Of a stretch of DNA of 64,000 bases, positions 17,836 to 26,440 are shown one piece after another. Source of the stretch: Streptomyces sp. NBC_01237 (GTDB lineage: Bacteria > Actinomycetota > Actinomycetes > Streptomycetales > Streptomycetaceae); the NCBI RefSeq assembly GCF_035917275.1, contig NZ_CP108508.1:7998001-8062000 (forward strand), written 5' to 3'. The translations under genes and the position numbers were made by a program. Position 1 is the stretch's first letter; every line of letters starts with the position of its first letter. The notes under the pieces are model-generated. The model saw only the letters and a program-made list of their open reading frames with translations. It was not told where the DNA came from and searched no databases.

Positions 17836-18239
17836 TCGTCCCGATGACCACCGTGACCGGTCCGAGCACGTAAAGAGCTACGGGTGTCCAACTCTCCTCC
17901 CTTCAATGGGTCCGGACCGCCGGTCAGGCCGACGACCGGCGCGCCCGCCGCTGGCCTGACCCGCCCCCTACTCCCCCACGACTGCAAGACGGCATGATCA
18001 CAGTGGTGCCGTACCGACGAACACTCCGCGCCGGTCCGGCACCACCACACCCGAGGAACAGACAGGTAGCTGCTGCAGAACTCGTGACACGCGCCGCGCT
18101 GTAGGCGAAGGAGGCGGCGGTGCCCTCGCTGTTGTCCGACACCGTGTCCGGTGACGGTGGGTGTGCCGTGGTGGCCCGCACCTGGTGCGGGACCAGACTG
18201 GCCTACCCCTCTGCCAGACCCGTCTCCGGCTGGCAGCTC
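17836..18239. other. 404 bp without a recognisable gene
   Basis: No frame here resembles a known protein. The last part may include further remains of the permease pseudogene that follows. Confidence 0.5.
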
Positions 18240-18635
18240 CCGCACTCCTCCATGTCCGGCTCCGCCCCGTGCCCGTTGCCGCGCCCGTGCTTCCTGCTGT
18301 GGTGTTCGGGCTGATCACGCTGTTCTCGCTGGCACTCACCTGGATCGCGGTCGGCTTGGGCGGCCAGTTCGAACCCGAGGCGGTCGGCACACGGCCATGC
18401 CGCTGATCCTCTTGGCGCTCATCTCCAGCGCGTTCATCCCCGCTGGAACGAGGCCGGGCTCGTTCCAGCCGATCGCCGAGTACCAGCCCTTCACCCTCGC
18501 CATCGAAACCCTTCGCGGCCTCCTCCTCGGCACCGAATCCGGCAACACGCCTGGAACGCGAGCGCCCGGTGCGTCGACCTCACTGTGCTCGGCTACCACT
18601 GGTCGACAACGCAGTTCGACCGCGACCCGAAGTAG
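18240..18635 (+). pseudogene. C-terminal remnant of a DrrB-like ABC-2 permease
   Basis: One frame reads VFGLITLFSLALTWIAVGLG and, after a shift near 18395, another reads MPLILLALISSAFIPAGTRP, then FQPIAEYQPFTLAIETLRGL and finally FDRDPK before the TAG at 18633. This is the conserved last third of DrrB-family drug exporter permeases. At least two frameshifts and a missing N-terminal half show that it is dead. Confidence 0.7.
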
Positions 18636-18792
18636 CCGAGACGACTACGCTGACCGCCTGCGCTCGGCAGGCCTCGCAGCGCTGGGCACCAGCCTGCCGC
18701 GGGTACCGCGTGCTTCCTGGTAGTCGAGAGCTGCGCCGGCGCGGGATCGGCACGCCTGGAAGGGAGTCGACGCCTCTGAGCGGAACAAGAGC

Positions 18793-19374
18793 TCAGTTGT
18801 CGGGGGCCAGCTTCCGGTTGGTGCCGGAGCGGCTGATGTCCAGGTCGAGAAGCGAGGCCAGGGCTGTGCCACTGTTCCAGAAGCCGAGCAGGTCGACATC
18901 GACGAGGACCAGACCGTGGCGGGCGGCAAAGGCCCGGGCCTGCTTGGTGAACTTGCACGAGGCGACGAAGAGCGGTACGTCCGCTCCGTGTTCGCTGCGT
19001 GCGGTTCCGTTGAACTTCTGAAGGTCCGGGCTGCCGACTGTGCGGTGCTTCGCGTATCGCTTGCACTGCACCACGATTTTCCGACCGTCCGGCAGCCGTC
19101 CGATCACGTCGGCACCCAGATCATTCGCGCCGCCTACGCGGCGAACTTCGGTACAGCTGTCCCGGCGGCACAGGGCCGCGACGTATTCCTCGAACTCGCG
19201 GTCCCCCAGTGACCAGATCACCTCCATGGAGTGCAGCGCTTGGAGCCGCGCCTGCTCCGCGAGCCGGACCTTCTCGGCTTCGGCCTCGCGGCGGCCGGCG
19301 TGCACGAGGGCCACCGTCACACCCCCTGCGGCCAGAACCGCTAAGGCCATGAGCAGCACCATTCCCGTTCCCAT
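18793..19374 (-). CDS. membrane-anchored Mrr-type restriction endonuclease
   Basis: The ATG at 19374 gives 193 aa. Residues 4-26 are a single hydrophobic segment, followed by a charged helix (REAEAEKVRLAEQARLQALH). An Mrr_cat domain follows: FEEYVAALCRRDSC, GGANDLGADVIG (D89) and VVQCKRYAKH (Q103, K105), then SCKFTKQARAFAARHGLVLV. These are the PD-(D/E)XK-like catalytic residues of Mrr. Membrane-tethered Mrr proteins are known in actinobacteria. It lies downstream of parAB on the same strand but after a strong terminator, so it is probably transcribed separately. Confidence 0.88.
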   Translation of the reverse strand: MGTGMVLLMALAVLAAGGVTVALVHAGRREAEAEKVRLAEQARLQALHSMEVIWSLGDREFEEYVAALCRRDSCTEVRRVGGANDLGADVIGRLPDGRKIVVQCKRYAKHRTVGSPDLQKFNGTARSEHGADVPLFVASCKFTKQARAFAARHGLVLVDVDLLGFWNSGTALASLLDLDISRSGTNRKLAPDN

Positions 19375-19448
19375 GCTCCGATCCCCTCCCTTGATCCGGC
19401 TGTCCGTGCGCTCTACAGCTCCCCAACCGAGCACGGATCCATCCAGAC

Positions 19449-19483
19449 GCAGAGGCCGGACTCTCGCCGAGTCCGGCCTCTGC
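19449..19483 (-). terminator. 15-bp stem hairpin, parAB terminator
   Basis: Arms 19449-19463 and 19469-19483 are perfectly complementary with a 5-nt loop. It lies 43 bp beyond the parB stop in the direction of transcription. Confidence 0.8.
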
Positions 19484-19525
19484 ATGGAGGTGCTACGTGA
19501 GCACAGTTCTCGATCTACGTGTCGA

Positions 19526-20689
19526 TCAGATAGAGCCCAGGTCGGCTGCCACTGCGGCCAGGATCGAAGCAAGCTGGAGGCGCCCTTCCCGGGGGAGGCC
19601 ACGTGCGAGGTCAGCGACCAGCGCCTCCTTGCTCCCGCTGCGCTCGACATAGCGATGCAGGAATCGGGTTCGCTGCTCTTCGTCCAAGGTGGCCATGACG
19701 AGGTCCATGACGGCGTTGCCGTCGTGCCACAGCGCAGGGGGCACCTTCCGAGGGTCCGTCGGCTGGGCGGAGGAGGTCTCGTCGCTGATAACGGCGTTAT
19801 CGGTCGCCGGCGGCTCTGTGCGCTGGTCCTCGGACTTGGAGGCGATAACGGCGTTATCAGTCGTCGGGGGGACCAATGTGGTGTCGTCTGGGTGTGCAGC
19901 CGTCGGCGCGTTGATAACGGCGTTATCAGTCGCAGGGGCCGAGGGCTGGGCCGGCACGGCGCTCCGGCGCCGTGGTTGGGGTGCGGCGGCCCGTTCGTCG
20001 GCTGTCGTCCGCTGCTTCTCGGGGGGGAGTTTGGCGAGGCCGCGCACGTGCTCGACCTTGCGCCGACCGGCTTCCAGGTCTGCCTGGAGGTCAGGTGCGA
20101 GCGCGAGGAGCGAGAGGCGCTGGGAGATGTACGGCTGTGTCACTCCCAGCCGCTTGGCTGCCTTGTGCTGCGAGCCGTAGAGCTTGACGAGCTGGCTGAG
20201 GGCTTGGGCCTCCTCCAGGTCGGTCAGGTTCTCACGCTGGGCGTTGGCGACGAAGGCGGCTTCGAGCAGCTTCTCGTCAGTGGCCGCCAGGGCGTCGTTG
20301 ACGGTGATACGGACGAAGTCGATGCCTGCTTCGCGGGCGGCTGCGAGGCGCCGGTGGCCGTCAATGACGACGTACTTCGCACCGGCGGCGAGTTCGTCTT
20401 CACGTCCGGGCCGCTCGTTCAGGTAGGCCTCGACGGTGGCGACTGTGATCGCTTGGACGAGTCCGATCTCGGTGAGGCTGGAGGCCAGGCCCTCGATGTC
20501 CCCGAGGGCGTCGCGGGGGTTGTCGGGGTTCGGACTGATGTCGTCGAGGCTGAGTTCGGTGACGGTGTTCTCTTGTGTTTCGCCTGTCGCGGCTGCGATG
20601 AGCTGGCCGCGGGTACTGCGGGCGAGGGCTGCCCGGCCGAAGGAGCTTGAGCTCCCGACACGGTCTGCGGCGGACTGGCGGGTACTCAC
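19526..20689 (-). CDS. parB: ParB-family partition protein
   Basis: This 387-aa protein starts at GTG 20689, which overlaps the parA stop (GTGA). The ParB N-terminal domain covers residues about 44-135, with SPNPDNPRD and the nucleotide-binding-type box YVVIDGHRRLAAAREAGIDF. It is followed by FVANAQRENLTDLEEAQAL and a helix-turn-helix (HKAAKRLGVTQPYISQRLSL). The linker to the C-terminal domain is low complexity and holds TDNAVI three times (residues 254-259, 277-282, 296-301). Each is encoded by the same 15-bp palindrome that also occurs outside the gene. ParB binds centromere sites and is segregated by ParA. Confidence 0.92.
   Translation of the reverse strand: MSTRQSAADRVGSSSSFGRAALARSTRGQLIAAATGETQENTVTELSLDDISPNPDNPRDALGDIEGLASSLTEIGLVQAITVATVEAYLNERPGREDELAAGAKYVVIDGHRRLAAAREAGIDFVRITVNDALAATDEKLLEAAFVANAQRENLTDLEEAQALSQLVKLYGSQHKAAKRLGVTQPYISQRLSLLALAPDLQADLEAGRRKVEHVRGLAKLPPEKQRTTADERAAAPQPRRRSAVPAQPSAPATDNAVINAPTAAHPDDTTLVPPTTDNAVIASKSEDQRTEPPATDNAVISDETSSAQPTDPRKVPPALWHDGNAVMDLVMATLDEEQRTRFLHRYVERSGSKEALVADLARGLPREGRLQLASILAAVAADLGSI
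19787..19927. promoter_or_regulatory. three parS-like palindromes inside parB
   Basis: GATAACGGCGTTATC occurs at 19787-19801, 19844-19858 and 19913-19927: 7-bp arms around one central base, identical in all three. The spacing is 57 and 69 bp, whole codons. A fourth identical copy lies at 23850. Identical palindromes beside and inside parAB are what a plasmid centromere would look like. The chromosomal Streptomyces parS sequence (GTTTCACGTGAAAC) is different. ParB binding is inference. Confidence 0.7.
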
Positions 20690-21891
20690 GTGATCTCCCG
20701 GACGATCTTGCGCATGCTCATGGCCTGGTCGCACTCCGGTGCGTAGGACAGGAGCGGCATCTTGTTTCTGACTGCCTCGCGCTGTTCCTTGAGGCGGGCG
20801 ACCTTGGCGAGGACCCTGGGGTCGCTGAGTGATTCCCACTCCTTGAGGGAGGAGGTGACGACGTAGCCGTCGCGGGCGTCGTACATGTTGACTACGAGAC
20901 CCAAATACTCGACGTCGATCCTCCAGTCCGTCTTGCCGGACTCGATCTGCTCGATCAGCAGCTCGTAGGCATCCGCTGACGAGTCTTCCGCCTGCACGAT
21001 GATCATCACGCCGGACTGTTCCTTGGCCTCGCCCTCACGGCGCCGCCCGTAGTAGATCGCCGCGTCCATGCCCACACCCAGGCTGGGAGGCGAATCAACG
21101 ACGATGACGTCGAAGTCCTTCTCCAAAGGCTCAAGAGCGCGCTCGAGAGTTGCCTGCCGGTTGCGGTCCATCGCGATCATGATGTCGAGGAGGAACGCGT
21201 CCGGGCAGGACGGCAGGACGTGTAGGCGGTCTCCGTATCGCTCATCGTCGACAGCGACTACGAGGTCCCTGATTGAGGCGTCCTTGATCTGCCCGGCCAT
21301 GAACTTGGCCAGACTGGGCCCCTTCGCGGGAAGGGACTGCAGGCCGAGCTGCTTGGTGAGGTGGCCCTGAGGGTCGTAGTCGACGAGCAGAACTCGCAGA
21401 CCCAGCCCCCGAAATTCTTCCAGGAGCGCCTCGACGTTCTTGGCCACGGTTACGTAGGACTCGCCCTCTGCCAGGGCCTCGCCAACGCCGGCAGAGATGG
21501 CGGTCTTCCCCACACCGCCTTTCTGGTTGCACACCACGATGCGTCGGGGGAGCCCAGTGACGGGCCTGTATTTGGGGGAGGGGTGCATCTCGAGCCACAG
21601 GGCGACCGACTGTGCGAGTCCCTGGACGAACGGAATGCCGCGCCGCCCGCACGTCGCCTTCAGGTCCTCCCACTGGCCTGAGAACAGCCAGGTCGAGAAC
21701 GTCACGGACCCTGCCGTGTCGATGACTTCGTGCACTCTTGAAGAGGTACGCCAGGCTTCGACGCCTTCGGTGACAGCGTCCTGGATGTCCACGCCGAGTT
21801 CGGCCGCTCGTACCTTCAGATCCTGGCGCAGCTCGGCTGGCAACTTGGAGACAACTTTCTCTCTGTCTCCGGAGGGGTTTTGGATGACCAT
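20686..21891 (-). CDS. parA: ParA-family partition ATPase
   Basis: This 401-aa protein starts with ATG at 21891. About 115 N-terminal residues precede the ATPase and include a ribbon-helix-helix-like start (KVVSKLPAELRQDLKVRAAE). The deviant Walker A CNQKGGVGKTA is at residues 121-131, Walker A' LLVDYDPQGHLTKQL follows, and Walker B is VIVVDSPPSLG. The N-terminal DNA-binding extension is typical of plasmid type Ia ParA proteins that also repress their own operon. parB overlaps its stop. Confidence 0.93.
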   Translation of the reverse strand: MVIQNPSGDREKVVSKLPAELRQDLKVRAAELGVDIQDAVTEGVEAWRTSSRVHEVIDTAGSVTFSTWLFSGQWEDLKATCGRRGIPFVQGLAQSVALWLEMHPSPKYRPVTGLPRRIVVCNQKGGVGKTAISAGVGEALAEGESYVTVAKNVEALLEEFRGLGLRVLLVDYDPQGHLTKQLGLQSLPAKGPSLAKFMAGQIKDASIRDLVVAVDDERYGDRLHVLPSCPDAFLLDIMIAMDRNRQATLERALEPLEKDFDVIVVDSPPSLGVGMDAAIYYGRRREGEAKEQSGVMIIVQAEDSSADAYELLIEQIESGKTDWRIDVEYLGLVVNMYDARDGYVVTSSLKEWESLSDPRVLAKVARLKEQREAVRNKMPLLSYAPECDQAMSMRKIVREIT

Positions 21892-22225
21892 GAAGGCACC
21901 TTACTAACTCCACTGGCAGCGTGGGGCCCGACTCGCAAGGGATCAGACCCGTTTCCATCCCATTTGACTTGTCTTGCTGAAGGCGGGCCAGTCTCGGGCT
22001 ATCCGAGTCATCTGGTCTTGCGTCCCGGTCAATCTGGGTCATCTACCGATCCGTCTCGCTCTTTCTGCGCCACCTCCGCACCACCGCCAGGCCGTGGTTC
22101 ATCCACCAGCTCCGCATGATCGCGGACACCATCGACGCCGCCGCGGGCCTACCGGCAGCACACGGGGCCGACGGAGCAGGGGAACTGACGTCAGCAACGT
22201 CGGAGCCGATCATTAGACTCCGCTC
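21892..22225. other. 334 bp divergent region between parA and the DUF2199 gene
   Basis: It should carry the parAB promoter close to 21900. From about 22040 the plus strand is open and reads SVSLFLRHLRTTARPWFIHQ then MIADTIDAAAGLPA, ending at the TGA 22226. It looks like the end of a lost gene that I do not recognise. Confidence 0.4.
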
Positions 22226-22750
22226 ATGACCAGCGACCCCGGATTCGCCTGCTCGTGCTGCGGCAGCCATCACGCCGAGCTGCCGATGAACTACTCGGCC
22301 ACGGCCCCCTACGTCTGGGATCCGCGTTTCGCCGACTCTGCGGACTGCCTGCTCTCGTCGGATCAGTGCGTCATCCAGGCACAGCACTACTTCGTCAAGG
22401 GTCTGATCGAGATCCCGATCATCGGCAGGGACGAGGTGTTCTCCTGGGCCGCATGGGTCTCCCTCAGCCGGGACAACTTCGCCCGAACCGCAGACCTTTG
22501 GGACACCCCGGGACGTGAGACCGAGGAGCCGTACTTCGGGTGGCTTTCCACCAACCTCTTCCTCTACTCGCCCAGCACCATCAACTTGAAGACCCACGTC
22601 CACACCCGCCCCATCGGACAGCGTCCCTTCATCGAGCTGGAGCCGACCGACCACCCTCTCGCAGTCGAACAGCGGACCGGCATCACTATGGAGCGCGTCC
22701 GTGAAATCGCCGAAGCCGTTCTCCACCCCACGGACAGCGAATCCAAGTGA
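22226..22750 (+). CDS. DUF2199 family protein
   Basis: This 174-aa protein starts with ATG. It opens with a CxC...C..CGSHH metal-like site (FACSCCGSHHAELPMNY). The family core is VIQAQHYFVKGLIEIPI, FSWAAWVSLSRDNF, FGWLSTNLFLY, LKTHVHTRPIGQRPFIELEP and TDHPLAVEQRTGI. It is near full length for DUF2199, whose function is unknown. Two further genes follow in the same direction. Confidence 0.9.
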   Translation: MTSDPGFACSCCGSHHAELPMNYSATAPYVWDPRFADSADCLLSSDQCVIQAQHYFVKGLIEIPIIGRDEVFSWAAWVSLSRDNFARTADLWDTPGRETEEPYFGWLSTNLFLYSPSTINLKTHVHTRPIGQRPFIELEPTDHPLAVEQRTGITMERVREIAEAVLHPTDSESK

Positions 22751-22783
22751 CGTCGAACGTGCTGCTGACCTAGCGTTCCGCCC

Positions 22784-23239
22784 ATGACCACCACAGACAT
22801 CGGCACTGACGATGAGGCCAGCGTGACGATCCGCTGCCAGGACAACTCGTCTGTCGGTGTGAGGTTCTGCGATCGGTTCAGCTTCGACGAAGACTCCGTG
22901 CACTACGCCGTCGAACTACAGGCTCCAGGCTTGGCCGCCCGAGTCAATGAGGTCGTCGCCTGGATCTGGGACAGCGATCTGGTCCCGTTCCTGGAAGAGC
23001 TCGCCGCCGACTACCGGGGATGGGACGGCGAATGGAGCTGGCAGACCAACGACCGTGACCTCGCAGTGTCAGCCGCCTTCCGGTCCGGCGGCCACGTCGG
23101 ACTGACCTGGACCTTGCGGCCATGGCCGAAGGCCGCCGGCGGCTGGAGTACCTCGGTGACCACCTGGCTGGAGGCCGGTGAGCAGATGGCTTCCCTGGCG
23201 GCCGATGTCCGGCACTTCCTCGCCGGGGAACCGCGGTGA
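22784..23239 (+). CDS. DUF6228 family protein
   Basis: This 151-aa protein starts with ATG. The pattern VRFCDRFSFDEDSVHYAVEL, then WIWDSDLVPFLEELAADYRG and the Trp-rich middle (WSWQTNDRDLAVSA, VGLTWTLRPW) matches DUF6228. Members of this family often sit near immunity-like or interbacterial genes. Function is unknown. Its stop overlaps the next GTG by 4 bp. Confidence 0.8.
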   Translation: MTTTDIGTDDEASVTIRCQDNSSVGVRFCDRFSFDEDSVHYAVELQAPGLAARVNEVVAWIWDSDLVPFLEELAADYRGWDGEWSWQTNDRDLAVSAAFRSGGHVGLTWTLRPWPKAAGGWSTSVTTWLEAGEQMASLAADVRHFLAGEPR

Positions 23240-23709
23240 CAGCCGGCATACGAATCACCTGGACACTGGGGGCACATGGGTGGGCCGACTGCGTCGTTGA
23301 GGACCACCAGGCGACAGCGGAGCTGACCGCGTCCCACATCAGCAACGCGCCCGAAGCGTTTCTGACGGCGGTGGCCCGGCTCGTCGCGGGCGAGACGGAA
23401 GCCCGCGCCCAGTTTGAAGCCGAGCCGACCGCTTACCGGCGGGTCTTCTACCGCGAAGCTGCGGATGTCTGGATCCGCTTGCTGGAACTACGTCGCGGCA
23501 GCGACCACGACATCAGGGGCACAGAGATCTGGTCGGCCCAACTCCCCATCGACACACTCGCCCGAGCCGTGATCCGCTGCTTCGACGAGGTCGTTCGCAC
23601 CTACGGCGAGAGCGGCTACCGAGGCAAATGGGGCGAGCACTTCCCTCGAACCGAACTCGAAGCCCTGAGGCGCCTCTGGCACGCTCACCGCTACGACGAT
23701 GGGCCATAG
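23236..23709 (+). CDS. hypothetical protein coupled to DUF6228
   Basis: This 157-aa protein starts with GTG in a GTGA overlap with the DUF6228 stop. It has a beta-rich start (IRITWTLGAHGWADCVVEDH) and a helical second half ending YGESGYRGKWGEHFPRTELE. No recognised domain. Co-translation suggests a shared role with DUF6228. A hairpin follows 24 bp after the stop. Confidence 0.7.
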   Translation: MTAGIRITWTLGAHGWADCVVEDHQATAELTASHISNAPEAFLTAVARLVAGETEARAQFEAEPTAYRRVFYREAADVWIRLLELRRGSDHDIRGTEIWSAQLPIDTLARAVIRCFDEVVRTYGESGYRGKWGEHFPRTELEALRRLWHAHRYDDGP

Positions 23710-23732
23710 CCACAGGCTCCAACCGCTCGGGT

Positions 23733-23767
23733 TGAGTGAGACAGACCAGCCATCGCCGTCTCACTCA
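23733..23767 (+). terminator. hairpin terminator
   Basis: TGAGTGAGAC (23733-23742) and GTCTCACTCA (23758-23767) form a perfect 10-bp stem with a 15-nt loop, just after the DUF6228 operon. Confidence 0.6.
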
Positions 23768-23849
23768 GCCTGAACCACCCCAGGTCACGACTTCACGATG
23801 GCCCGCGTCTACTGAGACAGGTCAACGCCTCCCGATCACCGCACACCTC

Positions 23850-23864
23850 GATAACGGCGTTATC
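23850..23864. promoter_or_regulatory. fourth parS-like palindrome
   Basis: GATAACGGCGTTATC is identical to the three copies inside parB, 3.9 kb away. Here it lies in non-coding DNA, which argues that the sequence itself, and not the encoded peptide, is conserved. Confidence 0.65.
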
Positions 23865-24226
23865 ACCAGCCCGCACCCTCACATCTGGACCAGCCCCAAC
23901 ACACCGGCGGATTCTGTCTCAGGGAACCTGGCCGCGCGGTTGAGTGCGCTGGGGGTACTTGCTGGCTGTACCGGCTGGGATGAAGCCTGAACGGCCGCGT
24001 ACTGAGTTGTCGTACGTGGTGGCGGCGCAAAGGCGTCGTCAGCGCCCCTTGCGGCCAGCGGCATAGGAAAATCCTGCGGCTCCCTGCCACTCCTCGAAGT
24101 CCTTGAAGCCGACGTGCTCCAGAATCCAGCGGACCAGCCTCGGGCGTCGAGGAATGCGTCACGAGCAAGAGTCCGCGGCCGTTTCCTGTCGATCATTGGC
24201 GTTGGCCGGGGGAGGAGTCGTGCGGC
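23865..24226. other. 362 bp without an intact gene
   Basis: On the minus strand from about 24150 to a stop at 24039, the frame LVRWILEHVGFKDFEEWQGA followed by a short tail looks like the end of a lost gene. Nothing else is recognised. Confidence 0.4.
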
Positions 24227-24706
24227 ATGCCGCCAGCTCCCTCTCGACCCGAGGTGACGTGGGATGATCGAGAAATGCGGGGGACCAGCAGTGAGGACGG
24301 GCGAGCCCTTCGGCGTGAGGCCGAGCGAGTCGTCAACGGGGTCGCGCAAGGACGCCGCACGTTGGACGACGGGACATCCTGGTTCGCAGCCCTCTCCCAG
24401 TCGGGACGGCAGGTTGTGCTGCAGGAGGTCGCCGGCTACGCGATGCAAGCGCACATCACGTCGGCGGACGGCCACGCGGGGGTTGCCCGGTCCGGAGTGA
24501 AGCCCACCGCCAACCCTGCGGTGATGATCTGCATGGACCCACCCCGCTACGGGTTCGTAGCCCTCCCCGCCGACGAGCACGTCAAAGCGTTCCGTGTCCT
24601 TGTCTCGGTGTTGTCCGTCGCCGACACCCGCCGCAGACAGACCTACTGCAGAGGCACCTGCGGACACACGTGGCACAACCTGCCTCCCTCAGTGGAGAGG
24701 CTGTAG
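24227..24706 (+). CDS. DUF5958 family protein
   Basis: The ATG at 24227 has GGGGGAGGAG about 10 bp upstream; an internal ATG at 24275 lacks one. This 159-aa protein shows the family pattern: a helical start with VVNGVAQGRRTLDDGTSWFA, QVVLQEVAGYAMQAHIT, SGVKPTANPAVMI, then LPADEHVKAFRVLVSVLSVA and RRRQTYCRGTCGHTWHNL. Function of DUF5958 is unknown. It stands alone on its strand. Confidence 0.82.
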   Translation: MPPAPSRPEVTWDDREMRGTSSEDGRALRREAERVVNGVAQGRRTLDDGTSWFAALSQSGRQVVLQEVAGYAMQAHITSADGHAGVARSGVKPTANPAVMICMDPPRYGFVALPADEHVKAFRVLVSVLSVADTRRRQTYCRGTCGHTWHNLPPSVERL

Positions 24707-25014
24707 CGCAGCTGGCCGAGCAATGTTGAGAGCCGGTCCGCCGGCCGCAGCCCGGTTTCCGAGCGGAGGCTGCCTGGTCGGTCGGCTTTCGATCGCGAGT
24801 CCTGCAAGCAGCGCAGGCAGGGCAGTTGTCTGGCGGGTGTCTTGAGTACGCGCGGCAGGTGGACGTGCAGCTGCTCGGCTTTCCGGCCGCGGACCATCAG
24901 TTCCGTGAGGCCGGATGCCCTTTTCCGGACTGAGACACTGCTTCTCCTGGTGGGTAGGTGCCGGGCATCATGGTCCTCGACGGGAGCCCATGCCCGAGAG
25001 GACGAGTGCGACAG
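24707..25014. other. 308 bp without a recognisable gene
   Basis: Minus-strand frames here are open for long stretches, but this is also expected by chance at this GC content. No motif or hairpin stood out. Confidence 0.45.
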
Positions 25015-25584
25015 GTGTCTGGAGACGTACGGACGGACTTGACGGACCTGTGGCAGCAGCATTGGCCCGACTGCCCACCGGTTGGCTACAAGCTCCGCGA
25101 CCCGTATCGCGATGTCTGGGTGCGCTTCCACAGCCTGCCGGAGTCGAAGCGATACGCGGAGAACGAGAACGAGTACGCCGTCGTCCTGGGGCGGTACAAC
25201 GCGGTCCTCGATGAGTTGTTCGCTGGTGGGGATGTGTACGTGATCACGCCGGTCTGGACGACCGAAGCCGACGTTCCGCCATTGCGGCCCGACGCCACCT
25301 ACTGGCAGAGCCTGCTGGTGGAGAACGATCCCGACCCGGAACTCCGCACCTACTGCCATCTCTTCGCCGCCCGCCGCCCCTGGCGGTATGGCTGCCTCGA
25401 CGAGCTGCTTCGTGACATCGCCGACGAGAAAGTGGCGGGAGTCCTGGTCACCGACATGCAGATGCGGCGCATCCACCACCCCTACGACGGGGGCGCTGAC
25501 GTCTTCCTCACCACGCCTGAGGAACGGGATCTCACGCGCGAGAGGCATGCCAACTGGCTTTCCAGCAGTCCGTCGGGGCTTTGA
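25015..25584 (+). CDS. DUF3885 domain protein
   Basis: The GTG at 25015 is preferred; a start at 24958 would add unrelated residues. The 189-aa protein has LWQQHWPDCPPVGYKLRDPY, RDVWVRFHSLPESKRYAENE, then LGRYNAVLDELFAGGDVYVI, characteristic of DUF3885. The C-terminal half includes GVLVTDMQMRRIHHPYDGGA, which looks like a compact beta domain. Such proteins often appear near toxin-immunity loci, but no partner is evident here. Confidence 0.78.
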   Translation: MSGDVRTDLTDLWQQHWPDCPPVGYKLRDPYRDVWVRFHSLPESKRYAENENEYAVVLGRYNAVLDELFAGGDVYVITPVWTTEADVPPLRPDATYWQSLLVENDPDPELRTYCHLFAARRPWRYGCLDELLRDIADEKVAGVLVTDMQMRRIHHPYDGGADVFLTTPEERDLTRERHANWLSSSPSGL

Positions 25585-25789
25585 CGGGCCAGGACCGCCA
25601 ACCACCCCATTCCTGGCTGAGGATGAATTCCTGAACTCCAGGGAAAGCGAGCCGTCGAGGTCGTGCTGGTCGCGGATGTCCGCCGTCCGATCGGCAGCGG
25701 GCGGGGCGGGGAGCCGTCCCGCCCGGTGGGCAAGTGGAGTTAGCCGAAAGAGTTCAGGCGGATCTGAAGCGCACCGGCCGCGTTCCGCA

Positions 25790-26199
25790 AGGGCGGTACC
25801 GACTTCCCCGATACCGCGGCGGCCACCGCGCGGATCGCGGCCGAGTTCGACGGCTGGGCACCGGAACTCACCGCGCTGATCACCGACGGCGACACCGCGC
25901 CGGCCCTGCGCCCCCAGTACGCCCTGCCGACCGGGCACCGGTGGGACCGGGTGCCGGGGGTCACCCTGATCGGCGACGCCACCCACCTCGCGCCCCCGAA
26001 CGGCGACGGCGCCAACCTTGCCATGTACGACGGCGCCGAACTCGGCAAGCCCCTCGCCGCGCTCACCGAGTACGAGCAGGCCATGTTCCCCCGCAGCGCA
26101 GCGGCCACCACCTCGGAACGCGGAGAGATTCCGGGGACCGACTCCGAGTACAGCACGGCCCAGGGCCTGATCAGCATGATCACCGAGAAGAGTCAATGA
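25790..26199 (+). pseudogene. C-terminal remnant of an FAD-dependent monooxygenase
   Basis: The frame from about 25796 reads FDGWAPELTALITDGD, then VPGVTLIGDATHLAPPNGDG, ANLAMYDGAELGKPLA and YEQAMFPRSAAATT. This is the second FAD-binding motif (GD) and C-terminus of the TetX/PHBH-type hydroxylases. A stop at 25740 precedes it in frame, so the N-terminal FAD fold is lost. The spacing after GKPLAALTE also looks shortened. Confidence 0.75.
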
Positions 26200-26333
26200 G
26201 CCGCTCAGGCCCCGATCTGATGCTGGCCGGAATGGGGAACGGCTGGCCGACCGACTCCTCAGAGGCCGACCTCGAAGGGGTCAGCGTCTACGTCGTGCGT
26301 GCCCCGAGGCGGGCGACGACGGTAGTGCTGTGA
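26196..26333 (+). CDS. small hypothetical frame
   Basis: The ATG overlaps the stop of the monooxygenase remnant (ATGA). It encodes 45 aa, MSRSGPDLMLAGMGNGWPTD onward. No family is recognised. It may be the decayed start or end of another gene. Confidence 0.2.
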   Translation: MSRSGPDLMLAGMGNGWPTDSSEADLEGVSVYVVRAPRRATTVVL

Positions 26334-26440
26334 CCGCGAAGGTTCACCGGGTCCGGGCGGTCAGGGTGAGCTCCGAGTTGGGATGGTCTGGTCAGCGGTG
26401 GAGGGAGCCTGTCGTGCCCCGGCTCTGCGACGATTGCTGA

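Noticed and set aside
24643..26196. Minus-strand open frame of 517 codons covering several plus-strand genes
   Set aside because: It lies antisense to DUF3885 and the monooxygenase remnant, has a low-complexity Arg/Gly/Pro-rich translation and no recognisable motif. Long antisense frames are expected at this GC content.
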